From CAVRAW01 sp963716135 (GTDB lineage Bacteria > Planctomycetota > Planctomycetia > Pirellulales > JADZDJ01): DNA of 64,000 nt. The position numbers were made by a program, and so were the translations under genes. Shown one piece after another: positions 57,536 to 64,000 of the stretch (position 1 is the first letter of the stretch; each line of letters opens with the position of its first letter). The notes under the pieces are model-generated. The model ran no database searches. It was given only the letters and a program-made list of their open reading frames with translations, and was not told where the DNA came from. The stretch covers positions 682,001-746,000 of the forward strand of contig OY970289.1 of NCBI GenBank assembly GCA_963716135.1. Reading direction: 5' to 3'.

Positions 57536-58471
57536 ATGGAAACACAGTTGTACATGCGGGTGCGCGGTCGAGTGCTTGGACCCTATGATCAAGAAAAACT
57601 CCAGGGACTTGCGCGGCGCGGACAACTGAGCCGAATGCACGAAGTGTCTCCAGATGGGGTTAGTTGGGTCCGCGCGTCAACATATCCGGATTTGTTCACT
57701 GGAGAACAAGGCGAACTGCCGGCATTCGCTTCAGAGGTTTCAAAGGGCTCGGGTAAGTCTTCCACAGGCGGAGATGGACCATCGACCGGGGATTCCGGAT
57801 GGCAACCATCGTCTAATCTGGGCGCGCCACCAACTGCTGCCAGCTCGCATTCGAAATGGTATTACACAAGCGGCGGGGAACAGCGTGGGCCGGTTGATTT
57901 TTCAAATCTTCAAATCTTGGCTGGCCTCGGTCAACTTAACCCTTACGACCAAGTATGGGCCGAGGGGATGGCGACTTGGGTACCTGCAACGCAAGTCCCA
58001 GGGTTGGTGAAACCAAATGCTTCACAGGATCCCAACCGGTCAACGCTGGAGGCTGCGAAGAGCTCGCGTCTGCCCGATGGATTGTGCCGTTCTGCAAGTG
58101 ATTCTCGCGGATGGGCAATGTTCATCGCCTTCACCATGTACTTGGACGCCGTGGCCAGCACGGTATTTGGCATATTGGTAGTGATCGCAGGGGCGCGAGA
58201 ACATAACGCAGGATCCGTTGGTTACGGGATTGGCTCTCTCGTCCATGCTCTAGTGGTCATCGTTGGTGGTGCCTTGCTGTCGACCTATGTGAGCCGTTTG
58301 GGGAAGCTTCGCTATACGCCGAATCCTGAAGTACTAGAGAGCGCGCTGGATGCTCTGCGGAATTTTTGGATTTTCGTGAGCATGTATCTCATCGTTGTGT
58401 TGGCACTGATCGTGATCGGCGCGATTGCGGTATTTGCTTACGACGTAACACTTCCGCACATTTCGCTATGA
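57536..58471 (+). CDS. Double-GYF-domain membrane protein
   Basis: 311 residues. Two GYF_2 domains are seen: residues 5-60 (MRVRGRVLGPYDQEKLQGLA) and about 107-158 (WYYTSGGEQRGPVDFSNLQI). They are joined by a Ser/Gly-rich linker and followed by about three transmembrane segments (e.g. AFTMYLDAVASTVFGILVVI; SLVHALVVIVGGALLSTYV). Two GYF domains could bridge two proline-rich partners. Spaced 27 bp after the previous gene and 29 bp before the next, so it is in the operon. Confidence 0.85.
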   Translation: METQLYMRVRGRVLGPYDQEKLQGLARRGQLSRMHEVSPDGVSWVRASTYPDLFTGEQGELPAFASEVSKGSGKSSTGGDGPSTGDSGWQPSSNLGAPPTAASSHSKWYYTSGGEQRGPVDFSNLQILAGLGQLNPYDQVWAEGMATWVPATQVPGLVKPNASQDPNRSTLEAAKSSRLPDGLCRSASDSRGWAMFIAFTMYLDAVASTVFGILVVIAGAREHNAGSVGYGIGSLVHALVVIVGGALLSTYVSRLGKLRYTPNPEVLESALDALRNFWIFVSMYLIVVLALIVIGAIAVFAYDVTLPHISL

Positions 58472-58500
58472 TTTTTTGGGGCGTTTGAGGGGGGAAAGCC

Positions 58501-60165
58501 GTGGACGGAAAGACGTTGTTGGTCGTGATCGGCGTTGCAATTGCGATGGTTGCATTCATCGTTTTTCTGACTGATAACCCAATTTGGCAGGCTTCCCACC
58601 GTGCCAACCTGGAGGCGTTGCATACGACCGCAGACGATACGAATGATCGCAGGCCGTTACCCAAACCGATCGCATCGGCCGAACCAAGTTCGATATTACC
58701 GAAAAACGGCATGTCCGCAGCCAGCGGTCCTGTGGCGACAAAGCCTACCGAGACGTCGCAACCAATCGTCCCTGTAAACACAGCTCAACCGGCTGCGACG
58801 TTGGCAAGGATCGAGATTCCGCCGAAGGACGTGGCACGATCATCTCGATTTCCTTCTAAAGAAGGAAGTAACAATAAGTCCTCTGATGAGAAAAAATCGA
58901 CGCCTCCGAGCACGAAAGCCAGAGAATTTCGTATGTGGACAGCCACTAACGGATATCAAGTGGAGGGTCAATTCGTAAGTAAGAGCAACGACGGCGTCGT
59001 TTTGAAACGCACCGACGGCAAAACAATGACGGTTCAACTTTCACTTCTGTCGCAAGCCGATGTGGAATATCTCAATGGCATGCAAAACGGGGAAACTAAT
59101 CAACCAAGCGAAGAGTCTGATTCCAAAGTGCGGTCAAAGATCGATCTTAACGCATCGCCTCTGCCCCAAAAAATCACGGCTTCAAATGTGGAGCAGGTGG
59201 CGAATAGTCGACGAACTGCGAAAGAAGCTTTGCAGGTTTACGAAACATTCCTTGCCGACGATTCCATTCCGGACGAAGCAAAGATAACTGCAAAAGCTCG
59301 ATTTCCCTACTGGCAAGCGTTGGCCGCAAAGGATTTTGTAAGACTAGGAATAACAAATTGGGTGTCACGAGACGATGCCCAAAAGGCACAGGACGCATCA
59401 ATTCAACTCATCGCGCAAGCAATTGATTTGCTCAAGACCGGGAAGGATGTCGAGGCGCGAAAAAAGCTCGAGACGGCAAGAGCGCTCGATCCTGATGCGA
59501 CTCAGGCGAGTTTCATATTGGGTTTATTGGAAGCTCTTAAGGATCGAAACTATAAGCAGGCCAAGCCCTATTTCGTGGAGTGCATTTTCCGCGATTCCCA
59601 AGACGTCTGCGCACTCAATAATCTCGCACTCTTAAATGCGCTCACAAATAACCACGCTGAGGCAATTAAGAATTTTCAAGCGGCGTTATCCTTGAATTCG
59701 GCGGTTACCGAAGTCACGCACAACTTGCGCAGGATTTTAGACCAGGCGAAATCGAAGAACATCACAGTAGCGGCCGCCTATCTCTCGTCGTACAAGGGCT
59801 TGTACGATGGCCTCGAGCAGCGCGATTCAAGCAAATTGGACAAAACCGGTTGGTTGTACATGCTTCCAGCCGATTTACTGGCGAACTTTTCAGAGTTGTC
59901 ATCAAGCAACGGCGTGTCAGTGTCATCGCAGTGGATCGAGGATCGAGCCTGCCGATTCTGCTATGGGACTGGAAAACTGACGTGTCCAGACTGTCGAGGT
60001 CGGGGGAAAGTTACTGTGACGACACGAGAGTTTAGCGGCAACAATCCGTTGACAGGCCTACCGATCTATAAACCCACCAAAGTTGATAAAGACTGTCCCA
60101 GATGTGCAGATGGTTACATTCAATGTCCAAATTGTTCGAGCGGCATCGATCGCACTTTGCAATAG
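58501..60165 (+). CDS. Membrane-anchored SHD1/TPR/zinc-cluster protein
   Basis: 554 residues; GTG start after GGGGAAAGCC. One N-terminal transmembrane helix (TLLVVIGVAIAMVAFIVFLT, 4-23) and a long Pro/Ser linker. An SHD1-like domain is at about 140-195 (REFRMWTATNGYQVEGQFVS). TPR-like helices at about 310-400 (DALLKTGKDVEARKKL-like, NNLALLNALTNNHAEAIKNF). A DnaJ-type zinc cluster follows at the end: CRFCYGTGKLTCPDCRGRG and CPRCADGYIQCPNC. It is the last gene of the operon. Probably an adaptor. Confidence 0.85.
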   Translation: MDGKTLLVVIGVAIAMVAFIVFLTDNPIWQASHRANLEALHTTADDTNDRRPLPKPIASAEPSSILPKNGMSAASGPVATKPTETSQPIVPVNTAQPAATLARIEIPPKDVARSSRFPSKEGSNNKSSDEKKSTPPSTKAREFRMWTATNGYQVEGQFVSKSNDGVVLKRTDGKTMTVQLSLLSQADVEYLNGMQNGETNQPSEESDSKVRSKIDLNASPLPQKITASNVEQVANSRRTAKEALQVYETFLADDSIPDEAKITAKARFPYWQALAAKDFVRLGITNWVSRDDAQKAQDASIQLIAQAIDLLKTGKDVEARKKLETARALDPDATQASFILGLLEALKDRNYKQAKPYFVECIFRDSQDVCALNNLALLNALTNNHAEAIKNFQAALSLNSAVTEVTHNLRRILDQAKSKNITVAAAYLSSYKGLYDGLEQRDSSKLDKTGWLYMLPADLLANFSELSSSNGVSVSSQWIEDRACRFCYGTGKLTCPDCRGRGKVTVTTREFSGNNPLTGLPIYKPTKVDKDCPRCADGYIQCPNCSSGIDRTLQ

Positions 60166-60192
60166 CGGGCATCGCGGCAATTCATCTTGCTG

Positions 60193-61485
60193 TCATCCAA
60201 CCTGCTTCATCGCCTGAGCCGCTTTCGCAAAATCCGCTTCCGCATAAGTGAGCGTGATTTTGGGATCAGCATGACCGAGCACTGTTTGGGCAGCCTCTAG
60301 GCCAAATTGAGATCGCAATTTCGTGGCGGCAGTATGCCGCAGCCGGTTCGCATGCCAGCAGTGTTGATTGCGCCATTCCCTTGCTGCCAATAGGCGGCGA
60401 TGTTTCTCAGCATCACGTTCGTCAACTGGCAACGCATTCAGTTGATATCTCGGATTGCGAAGTTCGATGGGCATTCCAAAGGCCCACTCGCAGGCCCGTC
60501 GAATGGCGCGATTGTATGAATCCTTCACGTAGCTTGCACCTGCTGACCGCTTGGGATTTCGGCTGCGATGTGTGCCGGGACGATTGCCGTAATGTAACGG
60601 CGTTCGTCGCGACTCATGGATGAGGGTGCGGCGTTTGCGCTCGCTATCTGCTGGCGTGAAACACAAAGTGCCTTTGTCTCGCAACATATAAGGGCGCAGT
60701 ACGCTCTGTGCTTGTGGCCCGATGAAGATCCGCCGCTCCCGGCCATGATGCTGCGTCTTGTGAGATTGGGGTCGATAGATCCAAACATCTCCGCTGGTAT
60801 TTACGTCGCAGGGGCGAATCGAACAGACTTCGCCAGGCCGGCAGCCAGTTAGCCGTTGAAACCGCACCATGTCGGCCACGACGGGAGGTAGATGCGGGAT
60901 GGTTGCGTCGATCACTGCATCAGCGACTGGCAGGACCGGAGCAGATTCGCGAGCCTCGGTGCGACCAGCCCGCAAACCGTCGACCGTGACCAAAGCCTGG
61001 AAGACCGTTGCGGGAATCAGCTGTTCGGAGACCGCCCATTTGAAAACCCGCTTGATCTTGCCGATGCGATGGTTGATTTGATTGCGGCAGATCCCATCGC
61101 GGATAAACCGGTGTTGAATGGCCTTGAGGGCCAGCGGGCCAAAGTCGCGAGCCAGAGTGTGCCCGTAAAGTTCCTTAACCGGCCGCAGCGCGTAGCGGAG
61201 ATTGTTGACCTCCTGCGTCGGGCGACCATCTTTACGGTAGTGCAGCTGGGCGTGGCACCAGTAGCGAGCCAGTAGCTCGGCAACGGTCAGATCGAAATTG
61301 GCATCGACATACGCCAATTGGCGGCCAGCTGCGAGCCATTCGCCGATTTGCCGATCGTATTCGATGCGGCTGGCCTTCGTGCCATAGGCGCCCAGATAGA
61401 CGTCGTGCCCGTTGAGTGTGACGACAGCCTGGCCGGTAGCGCGATGCTTCCGGTATTTGGGAATGCGGTCGGTGACGTTCGACAT
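60193..61485 (-). CDS. int: Tyrosine recombinase (integrase) of the element
   Basis: 430 residues. The N-terminal SAM-like domain (MSNVTDRIPKYRKHRATGQA) is followed by the catalytic domain with RLTGCRPGEVCSIRPCDV (Arg I), NRLRHTAATKL (His-x-x-Arg region) and LGHADPKITLTYAEADFA (Tyr). The start at 61485 has AGAGG and a 7-nt spacer; the longer frame runs into the att site and is discarded. It lies 122 bp inside the right att repeat, the usual place for a tRNA-targeting integrase. Confidence 0.93.
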   Translation of the reverse strand: MSNVTDRIPKYRKHRATGQAVVTLNGHDVYLGAYGTKASRIEYDRQIGEWLAAGRQLAYVDANFDLTVAELLARYWCHAQLHYRKDGRPTQEVNNLRYALRPVKELYGHTLARDFGPLALKAIQHRFIRDGICRNQINHRIGKIKRVFKWAVSEQLIPATVFQALVTVDGLRAGRTEARESAPVLPVADAVIDATIPHLPPVVADMVRFQRLTGCRPGEVCSIRPCDVNTSGDVWIYRPQSHKTQHHGRERRIFIGPQAQSVLRPYMLRDKGTLCFTPADSERKRRTLIHESRRTPLHYGNRPGTHRSRNPKRSAGASYVKDSYNRAIRRACEWAFGMPIELRNPRYQLNALPVDERDAEKHRRLLAAREWRNQHCWHANRLRHTAATKLRSQFGLEAAQTVLGHADPKITLTYAEADFAKAAQAMKQVG

Positions 61486-61509
61486 GTTGCACCTCTCTTT
61501 CAGGAAACG

Positions 61510-61531
61510 CAAAACGGTAATTACCGTTTTG
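61510..61531. promoter_or_regulatory. 22-bp perfect palindrome upstream of the integrase
   Basis: CAAAACGGTAA and its exact complement, with no spacer, 25 bp before the integrase start. Candidate repressor or integrase site; a half-copy is at 41620 inside the left end. Confidence 0.6.
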
Positions 61532-61534
61532 TTT

Positions 61535-61592
61535 CGGGAAAAACAGGCCACACTGCCGAACACCGACAGGTAACTTAACTTGGAGTTTTGGC
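61535..61592. promoter_or_regulatory. Right arm sites of the element
   Basis: Inverted counterparts of the left motifs: the complement of TGTTCG...TTTTTCCCG (61535-61562, 22 of 28 bases shared) and of GCCAAAACT (61584-61592, exactly 15 bp from the att core). Confidence 0.65.
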
Positions 61593-61606
61593 GAAACTTA
61601 CGATCG

Positions 61607-61653
61607 AGCGAGGGTGACGGGACTTGAACCCGCGACCTCCAACGTGACAGGCA
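61607..61653. other. Right attachment site (attR), 47-bp tRNA-Asp 3' half
   Basis: Identical to 41446-41492 in the same orientation. The DNA to its right does not complete the tRNA, so an intact tRNA-Asp is expected outside the window. Confidence 0.9.
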
Positions 61654-61795
61654 TCGACTACGAAACCTGAAAGTCACGTTTTTCTCGGCAAATGTTGTCG
61701 ATTTGTCAGTCTAGTTGTGGAACGTATTGGAGTCAAATGGAAGGTTTTGGAAGTCCTTCCAGGGACAAACAGGGACAAACTACCGTTGGCCAACA

Positions 61796-62212
61796 TTAAG
61801 GAAGCCGTATAAGCCGTTTAGTCTCAACCTCCTCTACTTCACCCGGACTAAATTCCACGAAAACGTGGCCCATTGATACGGCACTCTTATTTGGCGGAAC
61901 GACTTTGCCAATTCGTTGATCGTCCAATCTGACTACCGTATCGCCATTTGTTAAGCGACGGTGGGCTTTAGAGTCATTCCAGTTCATTTTCACGAAGTCG
62001 ATCGCAAATTTGATAGCCTCTTTTTCGGTCTTAAAACGCGGACCAGGGATAAAACCGTATGTTGACGTTTCAACCTGTCCAACTTGCGGAGCTTGGCCAA
62101 ATCGGATTGGTCCAGTGCAAAATGCGATGTATTCAAAAGTTTCACCATCTTCATTCAGTACCGCGTGAGCCTCTACGCGGAATGATTGCCCATCATGCTG
62201 AAATAAGCCCAT
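61796..62212 (-). CDS. Hypothetical protein
   Basis: 138 residues: MGLFQHDGQSFRVEAHAVLN, ISTYGF-like beta strands, RFKTEKEAIKFAIDFVKMNW and a C-terminal VEFSPGEVEEVETKRLIRLP. Soluble, no family recognised. Its start is 9 bp after the stop of the small gene upstream, so they are probably co-transcribed. Confidence 0.7.
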   Translation of the reverse strand: MGLFQHDGQSFRVEAHAVLNEDGETFEYIAFCTGPIRFGQAPQVGQVETSTYGFIPGPRFKTEKEAIKFAIDFVKMNWNDSKAHRRLTNGDTVVRLDDQRIGKVVPPNKSAVSMGHVFVEFSPGEVEEVETKRLIRLP

Positions 62213-62221
62213 TTTTTTCTC

Positions 62222-62407
62222 CTAATAGTGGCGGTTTCTACCGGTATCCTTTGATCCATTGGCCTTTGGCTTTGCTGGGGCCGCAGAGGGCCGTTCTACG
62301 GCATCCGGCCGAATCCCTAGCTCGCGTAGCACGTCGCCGGCAAAACGCCGCTCAGGGCGTTGTATTACGACTGAGGCCAGCTCATTTAGGAATTCGGGGA
62401 GTCGCAT
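62222..62407 (-). CDS. Small protein, paralogue A
   Basis: 61 residues: MRLPEFLNELASVVIQRPER, then DVLRELGIRPDAVERP and a basic tail. It is a clear paralogue of the protein at 62967-63149 (MRLARFLKDLAAVVIGRSEQ, DVVRELGIRPDV). Short amphipathic-helical protein; function unknown. Confidence 0.6.
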   Translation of the reverse strand: MRLPEFLNELASVVIQRPERRFAGDVLRELGIRPDAVERPSAAPAKPKANGSKDTGRNRHY

Positions 62408-62695
62408 GACGTGCCTGTTGCAACTTCGATCGGAAGGGCGATAAAATCGCCGCTGTCGCCGGCTTCTCCACGCCGGGGCAACTCTAAATCGCGCACAATT
62501 TGCTGTCAAATGCACGGTTTGCACGGTTTCCTCTGCACGAACTCTGCACGCTAATCCCGGAGTAATAATTCGTGGCTTGCTGCGCTGGAGCGCGGGAATT
62601 GCAGAACCCTCTCATTTCATTGACCAACGGACCCCTGATTGGTACGGTACCCCTATTGGCTAGACCCCATCGCGTATAAACGGAGGGCAACTGCT

Positions 62696-62917
62696 ATGGC
62701 AAATGTCTATGTCGAACCAGAACCGAAGGGCCGTCCGGAAGGTAGCGCAATCACGCATTATGTTTTGGAATACGCACACGGAGCGCGAGTAACGAACACT
62801 AACTACCCAACACAAGCCCAAGCTGTTACTGAGGCTAAGAATCTCGGGCACAAACCGCTTATTGCCCGAGTCAGAAATACGGATAAAGGCAATCCCGACC
62901 ATTGGCGAGCAGCCTAG
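62696..62917 (+). CDS. Small DUF2188-like protein
   Basis: 73 residues: MANVYVEPEPKGRPEGSAIT, VLEYAHGARVTNTNYPTQAQ, AVTEAKNLGHKPLIARVRN. The layout matches DUF2188-type proteins. The start at 62696 has GGAGGG and a good spacer. Confidence 0.65.
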   Translation: MANVYVEPEPKGRPEGSAITHYVLEYAHGARVTNTNYPTQAQAVTEAKNLGHKPLIARVRNTDKGNPDHWRAA

Positions 62918-62966
62918 CTCACTTCTAGCAGCCGTTTGATCGTCATAGGATAGAACCCGTTGGCCC

Positions 62967-63149
62967 TTATATCCGCCGGTGGCGCTGCTCTGATTCGGCG
63001 TGGTTTTGTTGGTCTGGTTTTTTGTCAATCTGCTTCTCGGCAACGTCTGGCCTAATCCCCAGTTCGCGCACCACGTCTTTGACGAATCGCTGCTCGGAGC
63101 GTCCTATTACGACGGCGGCCAGGTCTTTTAGGAATCGTGCTAATCGCAA
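62967..63149 (-). CDS. Small protein, paralogue B
   Basis: 60 residues; see paralogue A at 62222-62407. The tail is Lys/Gln/Arg-rich (KQIDKKPDQQNHAESEQRHR). Conservation of the first about 40 residues between A and B supports both being real genes. Confidence 0.6.
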   Translation of the reverse strand: MRLARFLKDLAAVVIGRSEQRFVKDVVRELGIRPDVAEKQIDKKPDQQNHAESEQRHRRI

Positions 63150-63209
63150 GATGGGGTTCTCTTGCCGGGTTTGCTGTTAATCTGCAATTAGTCAAACGGT
63201 TGTGCGGCC

Positions 63210-64000
63210 TGACTTGCTTTGATTTCCTGTACCAGAGGTTATGAAGGTACGCCTTGGGTGATTCCGCTGTGCTGCGGAGCGTAGGCCGTAGGCCGAAGCG
63301 GAGCAGCACAGCGGGCCGCGAACTCGACCGGGGTCACATACCCCAGCGAGCTGTGCGGCCGGTGATGGTTGTAATCCTCCTTCCAAGTGGCGGTCAGCTT
63401 CCGGGCCGACGCCAAACTCTCGAACATCTCGACCGCCAACAACTCGTCCCGCAGCCGGCTGTGGAAACTCTCAGCGTAGCCGTTCTCCCAGGGGCTGCCA
63501 GGCGCGATGTACAAAGTCTCGATCCCCACTTGCTTCGTCCAGCGCCCAATCGCCTGGGCGATGAACTCCGGACCATTGTCGCTGCGAATGCACTTCGGCA
63601 CGCCCCGCATGGCGAATAGCTCCGCCAGCGTGTCGATCACGTCTTCGCTGGTGATGCTGCGATCCACCTTCAGTGCTAAACATTCCCGCGTATATTCATC
63701 CACGATCGACAGCCACTTCAGCGTGCTGCCGCTGGCGGTGCGATCGAACACAAAATCCCAGCACCACACGTGGTCTTGATGCTCGGCTCGGCGCTGCTGA
63801 CAGCCGTTGATGCTCATTCCCAAACTCCGGCGTTTCCGTCTCTTTCGCGGTACTTTTAACCCTTCTCGACGCCACAGCCGATAGACTCGCGTGTCGCTGG
63901 CGCGCCAAGCCTCCCCGCGCAGCAAGGCGCCGATCCGGCGATAACCGAATCGCGGTCGCTGGCACACCAACTCCCGCATTCGCCGCGTCAAAGCTGCCTC
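63210..64000 (-). mobile_element. Second copy of the IS3-family element, partial
   Basis: It starts TGACTTGCTTTGAT at 63210 and runs off the window. Segments compared are identical to the first copy, in inverted orientation. The flanking bases (GGCC) differ from the CACG of copy 1, so it is an independent insertion. Confidence 0.93.
63239..64000 (-). CDS. Transposase OrfB of IS copy 2, partial
   Basis: C-terminal about 253 residues, identical to OrfB at 43400-44296 where compared, with the same DDE residues and stop. The N-terminal part and orfA lie beyond the window edge. Confidence 0.9.
   Translation of the reverse strand, partial: EAALTRRMRELVCQRPRFGYRRIGALLRGEAWRASDTRVYRLWRREGLKVPRKRRKRRSLGMSINGCQQRRAEHQDHVWCWDFVFDRTASGSTLKWLSIVDEYTRECLALKVDRSITSEDVIDTLAELFAMRGVPKCIRSDNGPEFIAQAIGRWTKQVGIETLYIAPGSPWENGYAESFHSRLRDELLAVEMFESLASARKLTATWKEDYNHHRPHSSLGYVTPVEFAARCAAPLRPTAYAPQHSGITQGVPS

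Noticed and set aside
43044..64000. Composite transposon formed by the two inverted IS copies
   Set aside because: Copy 1 has its own CACG duplication on both sides and copy 2 has different flanks, so they are independent insertions; the region's ends are explained by att repeats.

Overview
The window looks like a Planctomycetes (Pirellulales-like) chromosome. Evidence: GC-rich genes with strongly C/G third positions, a PEP-CTERM secreted protein, a cellulase with the planctomycete-type N-terminal Leu-Glu-x-Arg motif, a DUF1580-type small protein, GYF and SHD1 domains, and many short imperfect tandem repeats between genes. This is inferred from gene families; no rRNA or other phylogenetic marker was compared.

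Layout. 1-9.4 kb is housekeeping: alaS (cut by the window edge), recA, thpR, a PfkB kinase, a MOSC protein, glnS, a DUF1493 protein and gltX. 9.5-12.8 kb holds two membrane proteins (one YhfC-like) and miaE. 12.9-32.4 kb holds, in pieces, a cluster known from the selenium-dependent molybdenum hydroxylase / anaerobic purine-breakdown loci: ssnA, thrC, a PLP enzyme, ygeW, pyrB, ygeY, carbamate kinase, an XdhD-type hydroxylase, a shortened ygfK and purU. It is interrupted by an SRA-HNH nuclease, a GIY-YIG protein, a cupin and two secreted proteins. Expected flow: purine ring opening, transfer of carbamoyl groups, ATP from carbamoyl phosphate through carbamate kinase, and one-carbon balance through PurU. 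32.7-41.2 kb holds mixed metabolic and surface genes, ending in a multidomain GH5 cellulase.

41.4-61.7 kb is a 20.2-kb integrative element. It is bounded by 47-bp direct repeats of the 3' half of a tRNA-Asp gene and has a tyrosine recombinase at the right end, a primase-helicase, small regulatory or phage-like genes, an IS3-family insertion that splits a cargo gene, and a remnant of a second ygeW-like gene. Its main cargo (49.3-60.2 kb) is a six-gene, mostly membrane-anchored set: a GYF-trypsin-like protease, a zinc-ribbon GTPase, a GAP1-N2-type partner, a 974-residue helical membrane protein, a double-GYF membrane protein and an SHD1/TPR/zinc-cluster protein. This is the best candidate for a little-described conflict or defence system.

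Right of the element are small genes, including two paralogous 60-residue proteins, and a second, inverted copy of the same IS cut by the window end. Two other themes stand out. Intergenic repeats have family-specific unit lengths of 7, 8 or 10 bp, and one has entered the gltX coding sequence. About ten single-base frame disruptions occur between 3 and 41 kb, which look like assembly errors or recent decay.
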